Shown: one piece after another, positions 1-13,668 of the stretch
How the letters are laid out: every line of letters begins with the position of its first letter
Position numbering within the stretch: the stretch's first letter is position 1
Assembly: GCF_032854445.1 (NCBI RefSeq)
Contig: NC_088299.1
Coordinates: forward strand, 4,315,001 to 4,379,000
From: Liolophura sinensis
Taxonomy: Eukaryota; Mollusca; Polyplacophora; Chitonida; Chitonidae
Length of the DNA: 64,000 nt
Reading direction: 5' to 3'
The notes under the pieces: model-generated
Databases searched by the model: none
The model's input: the letters and a program-made list of their open reading frames with translations, nothing else
Told to the model about the DNA's origin: nothing
Position numbers and translations under genes: made by a program

Positions 1-167
1 CACATACTTGTAGTACATCTCTGTTGTATTAGCAGTGATTCAAGGTTCTGCTTCGCACTAGTGCCATGTCACAGAATTAAATTTACACATACATGTAGTA
101 CATCTCTGTTACATACACATGTATTTGTACCAGATATCATTTTAAATACAGCGCCTTTGTTATTCAG

Positions 168-3100
168 ATACAAGGGGAGTGGTTTGGTCGATCTGTGATC
201 AGGTCCTGTGTAAAGATGAGCTATGACCATGCACAGGTAACGCATGTTGGTGTGATAGTAAGATATAGTTTCAATAAATTTATAGCTTTAAGAGCATTAT
301 GCTGGTCCCAAAATAAAGCATGTGTACAATCGTCTCATGTTTAAAATTTCTGTTCATCCAGGGTGAAACTTTGTGATTTAAACAGTGGATATAAACTTTC
401 GTTTTTGTGAGTTAAGAATGGATGAAATGAGGTATGGCTGCCTTCACCAGCAAGTCTGGCTAATGTCATATTTCTGATTTCTCATTTGTGCATTTTGGTG
501 TAAATCAGGTGAGGATAGGGAATTAGTAGATTGCCCAGATCTAATTGTTCATTGGGTCTTGCTGATAATTAGCGGTCTTTTCTGCAGCCTAAGGTTTGTT
601 GAAGACCTCCTTTTTTTCACCAGTATGTGGTGCATGTCTTTATGTCACATGTAGGAATGTTCAGCAGTAACTTACCAAAAACCAGTGGTTTACCCTGGGC
701 ATTCGGATTTCTTCCGACCCCTGAAAGTGATCACCATCGTAGAAGTGAAAAAATTCATGAGTACGGTATTAAACAACAATAACATAAACAAATAGAAAAT
801 TATTAGTAATTGATCGAAATTATTGAATCAACTGGATGGGGAGCATTGAAGAGAAAGAACAGATGTCTGATGTTTTACCCCTGAATTATCTCATCTTCAC
901 CCTGTTCTACAAAGCGTCAAAAAATGATTTGGGGAAATAATAATCTGTATGTAGACTCTTACCCACATCAAACAAATCCAGTGTTCTGGTCTTAAGCTTG
1001 ACTTCAAGAAAGAAACTTAAGAAATTTTCCATAAAAGTCATTTTAGTATGGTGGAAAGTATGAAAGAGCTTGATCACAAATACATCGTAACCCCACTGTA
1101 ATTCAGTGTGTATTTTTCTACGCGCAGGGCTTCATAGACAATCCTGACAGAGAGTACACAGAAGAAGACTTGCCTCCCATTACAAATGGGTTTTCAGTTG
1201 ACAAAATCAAGGAGAGGGTTCTAAATCTACATAAAGTAAGTTGACTCGTGCTAATGATCCTCGTAAGAGTATTATATGAATGATTTAATGATTATGCACG
1301 CTTTTGAGATGTATTACGTAGTAGTTTTTTCACGTCATTTCTGTATTTGAAGGACAGCTGAACTTAAGAGTTAAGAGAAAGGACGATCCTTTGTACTCTG
1401 ATTTTTGGAAACTAAGGTTGATGTTCACTCTACTATGACCAGCATATCTTTAGGTCTGAAACTCTTGTTGGCAGCTCGCACAGAAGTTGAGGAAGAATCG
1501 CTTTGACAGTGGAGCATTACAATTGGACCAGGTGAAACTACAGTTTACACTGGACAAAGAAACAGGACTCCCTAATGGCTACTCTGTCTACAAACAGCGG
1601 GAGAGCAACAAGTAAACACATGTTGAACATGAGAAGATAAAATTGTTGGGGGTGTCCATGTGGTTAATGGTTAATGTGCCAGCGCAGTTCAAGGACTCAA
1701 GATCCTTTTACCAATGTGGTTGCTGTGAATTCAAATCCAGCTCATGCTGCTTTCCTCTATGGTCATACGTGGAAGATCTGCCAGTGGATGGTTGTGGGTT
1801 TCCTCCAGGCTCCGCCTGATTTTCTCCCACAATCATGCTGGCTGCCGTGTTATAACCATGAATACAGCGTGAAACACCGGTGAAATAAATCAAAAATGAA
1901 ACTGTGGAATTCAAGTATGATTAGTCTGTTCAATTCATCACGTTTAACAGGAACAATTCTGTGTTGGTGGAAAATCTGCTTGCAAAGTTGCTCGTCTTAA
2001 ATGCTTCTGGCATTTTTAAAGATAATGTGTTTGAGTGTTACATCATACAAAACATTGTAGGACGTATGTTATGCAGGTCAGGTTTGGTAGGCTGAGGAAA
2101 ACAGGGGGAATTGGTACAGTGTTGACACCAAGAAAACACCATTGTTATATGTGCAGGACTGTGTCAAGATGCATGTCTTCCAACATCTAGGACATGTAAG
2201 GTGCAGGTTCAAATGCAGCCGTGGACAGCACGAGGAATTTGCAGTCCATGACACTGGTGTGGCTGTATGTAAAGTCTAACATGTCTTACGTTTTGTTGAA
2301 GACTGTTGTGTTGTGCCATTGTTACCTGCACATGATTGTCACTCAAGGGAAAGTTCGTTCGTAACTTGCAAAAGTTTGGTGGTATACGTTGCATGCTCTG
2401 GTTTATTAAACTCATCACCATTGTGAGCGTGGCATTAAACATCAAACAAATATAAAGCAAGTGCTGCCTTTGACCAACAAGTTTAGTATGTGAAAATGAA
2501 CTTCTAGAAGCACACGAAAGCCTTCAAATGATATTTTTGATGGCAACATTTAAGTATTTCTGATAAGAAATGAATCAGACTTAAACAAAATGTAGTTCTG
2601 TGAGGTGGATGAATTAATCAAAATCAAGCAAAACGTTGCAGTTGTAAAATGCTAAACTGTATGGTGAAATATGGTAAATAAAAATGCTATAAATGATCAC
2701 ATAAATGCATGGCTTATCTTTGTGTTTTTCAGATTGGTAGAGGAGTTCATGTTACTGGCTAACATGGCTGTTGGTCATAAAATCTTGAACACCTACCCTG
2801 AGACTGCATTATTAAGATGTCATCCTCCGCCCCACGGCAAAATGCTTAATGACTTGGTAAGTTTGAACATAGAGGAAGTCTTACATCAGTCAGTCCATCA
2901 TATTTCAGGGTCTTGTGTACTGCTACATGTGTGTGTATGTTATATTTGATGTGTATTGTTTTGGTTTCACATTAAACATATTTTGTTGAAGCTTATAAAA
3001 TCTGAATCAATTGGCAATCAGGTTTATTTTTAAATTTACTGATCAGTTATGTTTAATATTGTGTCAGTTATTTTCTGTATTTACTAATACCCGACATGTA

Positions 3101-6100
3101 CTCTTCAACCTTTTCGATCACAACTGCGTCCAATATTTTGAAACATTGTGAGAGAACAATAGGGTGCAAAAAATAATCTGTGCAGTTTTATGAAGTTTGC
3201 ATCAAACAAATCATTTTTGGAATCACTTTCATAATAATTGTATGCATACCGTAAATGACCTAAAGTTTCGCCCTTGGGCTAGGAACGTGTATCCCAGAAT
3301 TTGTTGTGTTGGTTGTGGTTGTTACTGACTGCTTGCTGCGGGAAGAGCATCAGGGGTGGTCAGTGGATTATACTGACAGTTCAAGAGTAATGAACAAGCT
3401 GACGCTTCACTGAGCTGTTAGTCTATGCTCCTACCACGAACAGTTCATGTTTTCCTCAGTTTTAATCACACTAATTTTAGAACGTACATCGCGCAACTAG
3501 TTGATTGTTTTATTAACGTTTTGTGGTGATTTGGGAATTTGGGAGAAAATTCCATGGAGATTCAGTGTGACTACCCAGTACCTATATGCATATGGAGTGT
3601 CATGTCAAATATCCATTCTAAACTGCAGGGCTCTGCATATACAAAGCTGTAACAGAATTTAGCACACCAGGAATCCACACTTGCCAACTAGGCCTACCAG
3701 CAGATGAGATGAAGATGTCAAATTGCGATCAAAGCGACACCTACACAAGTGCGTTTGCACTGCTGCAGCTAAAATGTTTATTCTGGCATAGTTTGAAAGA
3801 CTGTCATTTAACTTTCGGACATATTTCATAAACATGAATACTTACTTTACTTAATATTTAATTGAGTCATCTCAGGTGAAATTTTAGTTGTACAGATTGA
3901 TTTTATCTACATACACTTACAAGCCACTTACAGTCACAGGACTCGAAATTTCCAAGTATCAACCCATCGATCACGTGATTTTTGCTGGTGAAAGGCAAAA
4001 CAATAATCTATCAGGGGCAAAACTGTATACAGACAATCATAAAACACTTTGTTTATAAGCCAGTGACGGTGTTGTGCAAGCTCGTAATGTGATAACAACT
4101 CAAACAAATCCTGTCTTCCAATATGCTGGATTTGCACACAGTGCTACCAAACAAGGGTAAAAGTAAATCGTGGTAGTTTTCAGAAATCTCGCGTGGAGTA
4201 GGTTTTTTGTGTTTACTGGAGGTTCCCAATATAAAATCGCGGGAAAAGGAACTGTCCTGCAATAGGAGGACAGTTCCGACTGTAAAGAAACTAAATGTGC
4301 GTGTAGACTAACATACTAAATTGGAATTACATGAACACGAGAGCTGATGATAGATATTTATCAGTGAAATTCATGTTTAGCTGAAATATATTTGTGCTCA
4401 TATTTGTTGCATAATGAGGGCTCTCGGTAGACAATCGTTCACCAGATAACAGTGTGAGGTGACTGTATTGTAGGCCTAACCTGAATAATCGGTTCGTCTG
4501 CAGTGTACATTGAGCATTTTGTTTGGTGTGGTCATGCTTTCAGATAGTGTTTGGAGTTTGAACATCGCCTGTCTTAATACTGTCTTCGATTTTATTCACG
4601 GGCATATTTAGAGATGTACATGTAGGTCTACAAGTTGAGAGACCTGCAAACCTCACTGTCAGTAACTTGACCCAGTGCGGCAAGGAATAGCAACCAGGAG
4701 CGCCTAAATGCCAGGGTAACGAAATGGGCGCAGGGCTAATGGCTCTCTTCTATCATCTTGCGGCTAACTTCAGATCGTGTGAAAGTAAGCGACAGTAACT
4801 CACATGCGAAACTTTAGGTCATGTACTGTAAATTCCACTGAAAAAAGTGCTTTAGAGGTCGAAAAGGTTGCAGATTTACAGTATTTTTATGTCATGCCTT
4901 GGGTCCTCTATGGCCGAGGAAGCCTCCCACCAATGTGGTCGCTGTGAGTTCAAAGTCAGCTCATGCTGGCTTCCTCTCCATCTGTACATGGGAAGGGTTG
5001 GCAGCAACCTGCAGATGGTTGTGGGATTCCCCCAGGCCTAGTGTAAAACACCATTCAAATAAATCAATCAATCAATCAATAAATATATGTAAATAAATGT
5101 CATACCTCTTTTTACATCAAATATGTGTGTATTTTGTATGAGCCACCTGTGTACATGTATATAATTGTACCTTGCTGTGTTTCAGTATGACCTGTGCATT
5201 AACCTAGAGGTACCTGTGGATATAACATCCTCGGGAACTCTTCAGGTGAGGCTACGAGCTTAGTTCTAGCTGAAATTGGTTGTCAGTTGTCTCCATCATT
5301 CACGTGGCTTATAAGGCACTACTGCTTACATGAGCACTTTAGATGTACAACGTAGGAATTAGGTCAAAAAGGGCAGGAAAGGGATTCAGTATCAGTTGTC
5401 ACAGTATTATTGTTATTCTAGATTTGCACTTTCTGTATTAAGCTAAGATTCGCATGCAGAGAACTGGCAGAGAATAGGCAGCTGCCTTCTTTTCTTGTAG
5501 GAGGCCTCTTGGCAGGATGGTCTACAGAGTTAACATGTATAGCAGCATGGCCCGCGGATGCTTGTGGGTAGAGCCCGGTTTCCTCCCTCCATAGTGCTGG
5601 GCACTGTATTAGAAGTGAAATCTCACCAAACAAATAAATAAATAAATAAAGTATATCTGCATGGTGATTATTTGTCTGACTCTTGGCATTGTTCCTTTGA
5701 CACCGCAAGTCAGTTTTCAGCGCTAAAATTGTTCCATACCTACAATCTGTAAATTGCAAATAAAAATTATCATTGCTTCTGATACAGTAGGGGAATTTGC
5801 ATAAGAACATACATAAATGTACCATACTTTCATACCTGACTTGACATTTTGTTTTGGAGAGAAGTACATGTACAGCCAGTGGGATTGTGTCCAGAAAAAT
5901 CCTATAAATCATGTGGCTAAATTCCCTACAATTTCTTTACTATATAGGAGACCACAGCAACAGTGTGATAATTGACAATTGGTCACACATAACCAGTGAA
6001 ATAGAGCCTATTGTCACTTTACCGCATTTATTCTAACTGTTCATCTGAACTAACTTTGATACACAAAATCCACTCTGCCAGCTTACAAACCATATCACTT

Positions 6101-9100
6101 TGCTGATTTAATTATTCAGTCTTCTCCTGTGGGTTGATTTGTGCTCAGCCTTTTTATATCTTTAATGAGTTAAAGGATTAGTCATCAGTTAACATTAAAG
6201 AAATGGCCGGCTTAATTACACAGCTATAAATATGGTACTGTGACAGTCAGACCATATCCAAAATGGTAATCTACCTGTCTGAATATGCAGTGCAGCTTTC
6301 TCTTCCACAATTACCTGTCAAAATTCTTGACATATTTTAGTTCTGCAAAGCCAAGCAGGAATGTGGTGACAAGGTTATGTAACGGTTATATTTGACAGCG
6401 TTCCCTGGTTGAGTATCAGGGTGAAGACGACTTCACCTCAGCAAGGCTTCAAGTCCTTGTTAACCTCTGCTCAAAACCCATGCAGGTAAGCCGCTTTGAC
6501 GCATGTTAACGCATGTACACTATTCTAAGGGGGCATATTATTTCATCTTGTTACGTGATTGATATAAGTGAAAACCATTTTAATTTCTTCAATCATGATG
6601 TTTTCATGATTTTGCTGTTTTTCAAGATTTTCCACATTTTCCACCAATTAGATGGTTTTGAAGTTTGAAAATTGAAAAAAGATTTATTCTGCCTGTAAAA
6701 CAACAATTACAATGGATGTGGCAATAAGTGAATCAATCAATCATATATGATTGGGGATAAAGTCACGATCAGTTTTCGAAATGACAACTCCACGTACATG
6801 TCAGAACCATGACCATTTCTGACTTGATGCTACATGAATCTTCCCAGTTCTCTTTCTGCAGTCTGACTGCTTCCTGTCAGTCAGACCTGTTGGATTTTTC
6901 TGTTGTATTAAAGGTAGATGTATAGGAACAAGAATGAAACTGCAGTTCATCGCTGTTACAATCCACTGACATATTGGCTGCCCTCATAACTTTCTTACAA
7001 GATGGGGACCCTTGATCAAACCTGGGTCGGGTCATACCAAAGACTTTAAACATGGTACTTGTTGCTGCCTCGCTTGCAGCTGAGTGCTGAGAGGTTAGAG
7101 CAAGGAGACATGACTGGTTGGCTGGATGTCAGTATAGTGTGACTGGGTGAGGTGTCAGGCTGGGCATGATACTTCAGTGACGGCAGGACTTTGGTGACAT
7201 TTACTAGCCTTGCTACAAGAAGACACAATATATCTACATACACCTGATGGCGCCTCATTGTCATACATACATACATAACTTTTCTTGAAATATAATTTGA
7301 TCTTGCAGGGCCATATCTGCATATAGGACCAGTTTAGTTATGGAAAGCTTTCAGGCTACCTACTGTAATTCTTCAACCTTTTCGCATGTTTGTAAGTTGT
7401 TGATTCAGACATATTTTGAAGGCATTATTCTGTGTAGACTGGTCAAATTATACTATTTGTGAAGCCCTGAAATCAGCCAGTCCAACCACAGTAGTTTTGT
7501 CTGCAAAGTCAAATTATGAATGTGCATAAATTGCACTGAAAGTTGCTTTTTCATATGTGAAAAGGTTGAGGAATTATGGAACTGATGAGGCTGTATTAAA
7601 TCTAACAAGAAAACTGAACAAAAATATGATTTATTGGCTTACCAAATAAATGTTTAGTTTTCATACAAATTTCTTTCGTTTTCAGACTTAAATAAAGTCT
7701 GTAGAAAGAATTATTTTAAGTTCGATTTTGTAAAATTTGTATATGCTTGATGATAATATCACCTTTAAAGTTTGGGATCAAAAGCTTCAGTTTTTATTTA
7801 AATATGACCCTGTCTTCTTGCATCAAAACTAGCGATCCCATTGTTGCTTTGTAGAATGCACGCTATTTCTGTACTGGTGTGATTCAAGACGAGGATCTGT
7901 TCCATCATTATGCTCTCAATGTGCCAGTCTACACCCACTTCACCTCCCCTATCCGCAGATACGCTGATGTCATCACACACAGGCTTCTTGGGGCGTCACT
8001 GGGTGAGCGCACATACAAATACATGTATGCAGTGTTCTGTGAGAACTGTTTTGTCCCCACCTGTCATCAGTGTTTGTTATACATCAGTTTTTAGCTCGCC
8101 TCAAGAAGTAAGGAGAGGTATTGTGAGATGGGGATCAGATGCTGTCAGTGGCAGTAGCAGGGGTGGTGTCGGTGTCCAATTTGGTTTTGGGCCAATCATA
8201 GTGTTGCAGTGGCCACTCATATACAGATAGCCAATTGTCGGTAGCAATTTGCTTATGACAGACCAAGGAAGTCTTTTACCTCATAGCTCAGCTATTCACA
8301 GGGTTGCAGGCCTCCTATAGTGCATGGATTGCCAAATGCAGTTCACAATTTGTATATCAAAGACCTCTGTTGTAAGGTTGTGCACTAACTCCCCATAGTG
8401 TCTTTTGCCACCACAATGATTTACAACTCCATAACATATGAAGTCACTGCTCTGCAGTCCTTACACATACAGTAGTGATAGCTGTGACAATTTAAAAAAT
8501 TTGATCTTCCATGTTGATTTAATGGCAAGATCTTAGAGATATACAATTAGATGATAATATCTGTTTATGACAGTGTCAATCATTCTACTTTATTTTTTTG
8601 GTTTAGAGGTCAATATTTAAATGTATCACATGACTTGAACATCGTGCAGTTTTACAAACTGTTCAGTCAGGTGACCTACCGGTATGGTCTAGGTTTTGTT
8701 TGTGAGAAAGGCATTATGATGTCATCATAAGGGATACAGTGTATAATGTCAGTGATAATTGTAAGCCAAACCAGCCTAGTATCAGGGATATCGTAGAATA
8801 ATTGCACAATAAACAAGCATCTAAGGCCGAAGAAGATCAAACATCAAAAGGATTTCTTTACTGAAACTTTTGATAATATATACTGCAGATGTGTGCAGCA
8901 ACAAGTTGGTAAACAATTTGGTTGGTGGGAGAGGGGGGCGTGCACATTTGTGATATTGTTATTGTGAAGCACATGCTGTAATGAAACGTTATGATGAAGG
9001 AGAGGTATAAATAAGAAAATAACATTTGGCATTTATTCTGATTTCTACCTTTCATGTAGGTTATTCCAAAGCCCCCCAAAAGACCAAAGATCTTGTACAG

Positions 9101-12100
9101 AAACAGGCTGACATTTGTAATGACAGGAAGCTGGCATCAAAATGTGTACAGGAGAGAAGCTCAGGCATTTTCTTTGCAGTATTTGTTAAGGTGAGGTTTG
9201 TCCAAAGAAGCACCAGTAATACATTTGAGACAAAAATAGAAAACAGCGATTGTAGAATGTTTATTGTCAGAGAGCAACATTGGCTGTTGTACACGTATAC
9301 ACTAATTCCTCAACCTTTTCGCATTTGAAAGGGCAACTTTCAGTGCAATTTATTAGCATTTTTATTTTGATTTTGACTTTGGAGGGCCTACATGGCCGAG
9401 GGTTAGCACGCCAGCATGGTACAATGACCCAGGAGCCTCTCACCAATGTGGTCGCTGTGAGTTCAAGTCCAGCTCATGCTGGCTTCCTCTCTGGCCGTAC
9501 GTGGGAAGGTCTAATGATTCATGGGCATAAGACACCAATCAAATAAATAAATTTGATTTTGGAGACAAAACAGTGTTGGTTTGGCTGATTTCAGGGCTTC
9601 ACAAAAAGTAGAATTTATTTCCTCTACATAGAATAATGTCTTCAGAATATGCTTGATTAAACACCTAGAAAACATGTGAAAAGGTTGAGGAATTGCGGTA
9701 ATTACTCAATATTGCTGGAAGTGAATAACGGCTTTGTCAGGTGTCAAAATACAGCCTTTTCAATTAGACGCCCTTTAATAGTAGGCTTATTTGGGCTAAA
9801 ATACATATATTATCAGAAAGTAAGAAACCATTACCTTATCATAAATACAAATGGTGTCAATATTACTTGTGCAGAATTCTTGTACATTTAGTTTACTTAA
9901 AGGAATTTTAAGAGCATGTAAGCTAAAGCACAATTTTCCATTTCCATACGTTTATTGTATGTTTTAATTTTGACGCCATAGGGGTATCTTACTTGGCTCT
10001 GGGTTGCGAACAATTTACGGTGTATATGTGAACAAAGAATAGGCTACACTGAAAGGCACAGGAAAGGGGTGACAAACCTATTGTTGAAACAATATAAAAC
10101 TGTTATCTTTAAAAGTTCATAGAGCTTGCCAGAGTACGTGGTTCAACAAGATGTGCAGTCCAGTGGGCTGTCAATAAGGTGGTTGTTGTTGTAAGCTGAA
10201 CATTTAAACGTAAGGAGTAAAAATGAGCTTGGAAGTGTATAAGCCCTGATAATCTCTCTCAACCATTATTATGAATTTATCCAAAACTGCTATAGTTAAG
10301 GCTACACTAGATCTGTATGAATAAAATAGAGACTAAAATAGTTTAATCTGAACTCTGTTTTGTCCAAGTGATAATCCCAGCCACTGTTGTATTAGTGAAA
10401 TATTCTTGAGTATAGTGTAAAAAACACAAACCAAATGAAATCAGATCCAACATATCTTGTATTTTTCTTTTACTCTTGTTTGGAAAGTTGTGGGGTTCTT
10501 GGAACCAACAGCTTTCGCTAAAAATGATCAGTATGTTATTATGTGTGCAAAAGAGAAAAAAAATGTATTGACTGCTGACACGAACCAAAGACACTGCAGA
10601 TCAGCAAAGTTTTAGAGCTGCTGTACTGTCTGCTCAGATTTTGACATCACATTCCAGTTACTACGTTTTTCTTAAAGATCATTCATGTTTTATATGCTAA
10701 TGAATTGTGTTTTTGTCATGTGATTGACAGGAGGTGGGGCCTCTTGAGGAAGCAGCCATGGTGATGTCTGTACTCGACCGCTCGTTTGATATATATGTCC
10801 TGAAGCTTGGCGTGAGCAAGAGGGTGTACTGTGAGGTGAGGGGAAACTTGACACAGTCAGTGGCACATTTAGGTGCTGGATAACTCTTAAAGCGTTCACA
10901 TCGAGGTAACTTTCAAGCAGGAAAATGTGCTATAAATTCTCTTTTAGTACGTTATTGCTCTTGGGAGATAAATCTGCATGCTGTGTAAAAACATATTTAA
11001 GTCTCCTAGGGGAAGCAAGATATAAAATCTGAAGGTTTCACATATTTTGTGAAGTTGTTACGCATGTTTTAAATACGGAAGAGATGTAGCTGAACTAAGT
11101 TTCACATAATTCCAGTGTAATTATGCCATTATATAAATTTGAGAGTAGGTATTGACTAGGTTGTTAAGATACTTGCCATTATGTCACATGATATGTAGGT
11201 TTATTAACATTTCTTTGGCAGCAGAGAATAATGAAGATTCCCCTCCATTCATTACTCTTTGTGGGCTTGCCTGCTTGATTATTTTGGTGGGGAGTAAAAT
11301 ATTCTTGAGTACGGCGGAAAACACAAATCAAAAAAAAAAAAAAAAAAGTTTTTTGGGGGGGACATGTTTTTCCCAAACAGTTTTTGCTTTGTGTTTTATA
11401 ATACACAAGTCTCATAATATATGTTTCAATATTTATGACTGAATTACTGAAAAATACAGTTTGTAGGGAGGAAGAAAGGAAAAGGGAGAAGAATTTGGGT
11501 TCACCTACTTATTACCAGCATCAAAATAGCCCTGGGTACTTTCATTTATGTAACTATACTAATGTAGCATCTCTAAAACACTCAAAATTATCCAACCTTT
11601 GTTTATTTCTCTGTCCTGCAGCAACTACCCCTGCAGTCTTACACATTCCGTAAAGATCGGAAGAAGGCCACCTTGACCCTTGTCTGGCTACCGACAGAAT
11701 CAACCCCTGATTGCGTTACCCAGGAGATCACCATCTTTACCATGGTTACAGCTGTACTAAAGTCAGATAAAGAGCCCCTTAGGTGGTCGGTAAGTATTGG
11801 GCCGATTCCAAGAAACCATTTCTGACTTACATGTAAGTAAAAATTTAAAGCTATGTGGCAATGCTAGTACTACTTATACTGGTACTGAAAGTTGAAATTT
11901 TGACGTAGTTGTATTACCAGTTATGGGCTGGTTGGAAATTTAAATTTATAGGGCATATAAGTGTATTTTCAAATTTTTATTCAAATCAGAAATGGCTTTG
12001 TTAAGACTAAGCCTTACTTTAGTCTCAAACAACTTTGTAAAACTGGGGTTTGGAGGTTTTGAAACCCACGACCATGTGCAGGTTACAAGCTAAAGGGGGA

Positions 12101-12228
12101 CAAGAGGAGTGTTCTCCCAGCGTTTAGTTCAGTACATGTAACTGTATGGGGATATTTTCATGTATTTTTTTTATATGGTATTTTTTTCTTTTTAGGCCAC
12201 TATCAGCCATCCAGACCCTGAGCCCTGA
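168..12228 (+). CDS. DIS3L2: DIS3-like exonuclease 2, 3' part of gene (11 exons, 5' end outside window)
   Basis: RNase II/RNB-family 3'-5' exoribonuclease; the family degrades oligouridylated RNA in the cytoplasm without the exosome. Coding exons: 168-236, 1128-1235, 1475-1611, 2733-2856, 5186-5245, 6399-6485, 7855-8002, 9060-9190, 10731-10835, 11622-11789, 12196-12228. All have AG/GT borders and matching phases, giving 389 codons plus stop. Recognisable in order: [10 protein letters not shown] and MSYDHAQ (exon 1), [17 protein letters not shown] and [12 protein letters not shown] (exon 4), [20 protein letters not shown] (exon 7, the conserved RNB-end motif with the RNA-contacting Arg), then [18 protein letters not shown] and the C-terminal S1-like part (exons 8-10) ending in a short tail, [17 protein letters not shown] and the layout fit DIS3L2 better than DIS3 or DIS3L1. 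The catalytic Asp cluster and cold-shock domains should lie left of the window. Introns hold SINEs and MITEs, listed separately. No break was seen. Confidence 0.95.
610..800 (+). repeat. Dispersed repeat R2
   Basis: Contains TTCAGCAGTAACTTACC, GTGGTTTACCCTGGGCATTC and a SINE-like end GTACGGTATTAAACAACAAT. It lies in DIS3L2 intron 1 and is shared with several sites in the window. Confidence 0.6.
1650..1897 (+). mobile_element. SINE family R1, old diverged copy
   Basis: Recognised by CCAATGTGGTTGCTGTGAAT, GTCATACGTGGAAGATCTGC and the end AACACCGGTGAAATAAATC. It lies in DIS3L2 intron 3. Confidence 0.7.
2180..2460 (+). repeat. Dispersed repeat R2, diverged
   Basis: GCAGGTTCAAATGCAGCCGT, CGTAACTTGCAAAAGTTTGG and GCATTAAACATCAAACAAAT. 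It lies in DIS3L2 intron 3. Confidence 0.5.
4899..5097 (+). mobile_element. SINE family R1, diverged, truncated 3' domain
   Basis: CCAATGTGGTCGCTGTGAGT, body, then a direct jump to AAAACACCATTCAAATAAA and an (AATC)n tail. It lies in DIS3L2 intron 4. Confidence 0.72.
5505..5655 (+). mobile_element. SINE family R1, old fragment
   Basis: CCCGCGGATGCTTGTGGG, GTATTAGAAGTGAAATCTC and an (AAAT)n tail. It lies in DIS3L2 intron 5. Confidence 0.55.
7005..7280 (+). mobile_element. SINE-like family R3, head truncated
   Basis: Starts near CTTGATCAAACCTGGGTCGG, then CAAAGACTTTAAACATGG, GAGAGGTTAGAGCAAGGAGA, ACAAGAAGACACAATATAT and an ATACATACATAC end. It lies in DIS3L2 intron 6. Confidence 0.75.
7366..7583. 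mobile_element. MITE-like family M1
   Basis: Imperfect inverted ends: ATTCTTCAACCTTTTCGCAT on the left, and a right end whose complement is AATTCCTCAACCTTTTCACA. About 215 bp, no coding capacity. It lies in DIS3L2 intron 6. Confidence 0.78.
9303..9707. mobile_element. MITE-like family M1, split by a SINE
   Basis: Left part with ATTCCTCAACCTTTTCGCAT at about 9304-9382; right part at 9553-9707 ending GTGAAAAGGTTGAGGAATTG. The SINE at 9383-9552 lies between. Confidence 0.78.
9383..9552 (+). mobile_element. SINE family R1 with internal deletion, nested in a MITE
   Basis: Head from GGGCCTACATGGCCGAGGG, box B-like GTGAGTTCAAGTCCAGC, then the body jumps to AAGACACCAATCAAATAAAT. TTGATTTTG borders both sides, a likely target duplication. 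It lies in DIS3L2 intron 8. Confidence 0.75.
10383..10440 (+). mobile_element. SINE 3'-end fragment
   Basis: TATTAGTGAAATATTCTTGA followed by a diverged AAAACACAAACC end; only the 3' domain is present. Confidence 0.6.
11280..11348 (+). mobile_element. SINE 3'-end fragment with A tail
   Basis: AAAATATTCTTGAGTACGGC, GAAAACACAAATC, then about 18 A. It lies in DIS3L2 intron 9. Confidence 0.65.
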
Positions 12229-12540
12229 GTTACACAGCCCACAGAAAGCAGATAACAATCTGAGGACTACACATGCAGAGATCAGATAGCATTAATAATA
12301 ATAATTATTATACTCATGGCAGTCATGGCATATGTATGCCACATATTATGTTTTATTGTAGGCCTACAAGCCATTTATTCTACTACCAGTATTCCCTCCC
12401 TTGTATGAAATTCATGTATGTTTTATTGTTTACACAATTCATTTTTTTAACAAGTGTTCCCAATGATCTCTGACAGTATAGGATGTACTTGATTTGGTGA
12501 TCTGCTTTTGTTTTAATGGAATAAATGCCTGACTGTAGGT
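12229..12540 (+). other. DIS3L2: DIS3L2 3' UTR with poly(A) signal
   Basis: A short AT-rich stretch follows the DIS3L2 stop codon. A canonical AATAAA lies at 12520-12525, so the transcript probably ends near 12540. The end is inferred from the hexamer only. Confidence 0.6.
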
Positions 12541-12879
12541 GCATAATAACGGGTTGTAAACTTGATTATTCATGTCAAGTCATTATTAATTTATTATTTT
12601 TCAACATGGTATTCCATGTTTTTATGAAAAAGTAAAACTGATTAAAAATTATATATCACAATCTTTCTGGCATTTTCATTGTTTTGTTTCTCATGAATTT
12701 ATGGCATGCAGTTTTGCTGATTTTTCATCACCATTTTATTAATTAATGCACTAAGGGGTGCTTTGCATGATTTTACTAAGTCTATCCCCACCTAGCTATT
12801 TTCCGTTCACTTATGTGGAATAAGACCCATTTAAATGCATTTAAATACAGAAATCTGTATTTGTTTTAATGGACATGCT

Positions 12880-13387
12880 GAAACAGCTTTCAATATGAGC
12901 TCTTGGGCCTGAGCTGGTTCAAAAAGTTCCTCTAAAGATCTGTCACATGGACTACAGCTGTGAGGCCCTTGACAAGTGAGATCATACATTTGAATGTAGC
13001 TGCTTTGGCTGTGGCTTTAAGTCAGAGGGTGTGTCACGCTTACGGTTAAGAGGGTAGTGGTGTTCTCCACTCTCCAGTTTCCCCCCACATGTCAACATAA
13101 AACTGGTCATGTAACTGAGTTATTAATAAAGAAAATGAAACAGCTTTCAGTATGAGCTCTTGGGCCTGAGCTGGTTCAAAAAGTTCCTCTAAAGATCTGT
13201 CACATGGACTACAGCTGTGAGGCCCTTGACAAGTGAGATCATACATTTGAATGTAGCTGCTTTGGCTGTGGCTTTAAGTCAGAAGGTGTGTCATACACCT
13301 GGTAAAGAAGGTAGTGGTGTTCTCCACTCTCCAGTTTCTCCCCACGTCAACATAAAGCTGGTCATGTAACTGAGTTATTAATAAAGA
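12880..13387. repeat. 257-bp direct tandem duplication
   Basis: 12880-13136 and 13137-13387 are near-identical, each starting GAAACAGCTTTCA and ending in GAGTTATTAATAAAG. The second copy runs into a SINE-type tail (CGTTAAACACCAATCAGA, near 13391). It lies between DIS3L2 and TK2, and no coding signal was seen. Confidence 0.9.
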
Positions 13388-13444
13388 TGACGTTAAACAC
13401 CAATCAGATAAATAAATAAATGAAAAGTATTTTGTATATATCTT

Positions 13445-13668
13445 TGTTGCCAAGATGGTTAGATTGCCAGCACAGTGAACGTCTCACAAATGGAGTCTGT
13501 GAGTACAAGTCCTCTCTGACTGGCTGTGATTGGGAAGGTAACTGCGGATGTTCATGGGTTTCCCCCAGATACTGTCCAGTTTCATACCTCCACAATGCTG
13601 GCTGCCGTTATATAAGTGAAATATTCTTGAGTACGGAATAAAACACCAATCAAATAAATAAGTAAATC
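13445..13668 (+). mobile_element. SINE family R1, diverged
   Basis: Degenerate head, GTGAGTACAAGTCCTCTCTG, body with AACTGCGGATGTTCATGGG, and TATAAGTGAAATATTCTTGA then AATAAATAAG. It lies upstream of the TK2 promoter. Confidence 0.78.

Noticed and set aside
5418-5912. 164-codon open frame on -
   Set aside because: Overlaps a SINE remnant in a DIS3L2 intron; low-complexity composition and no domain.
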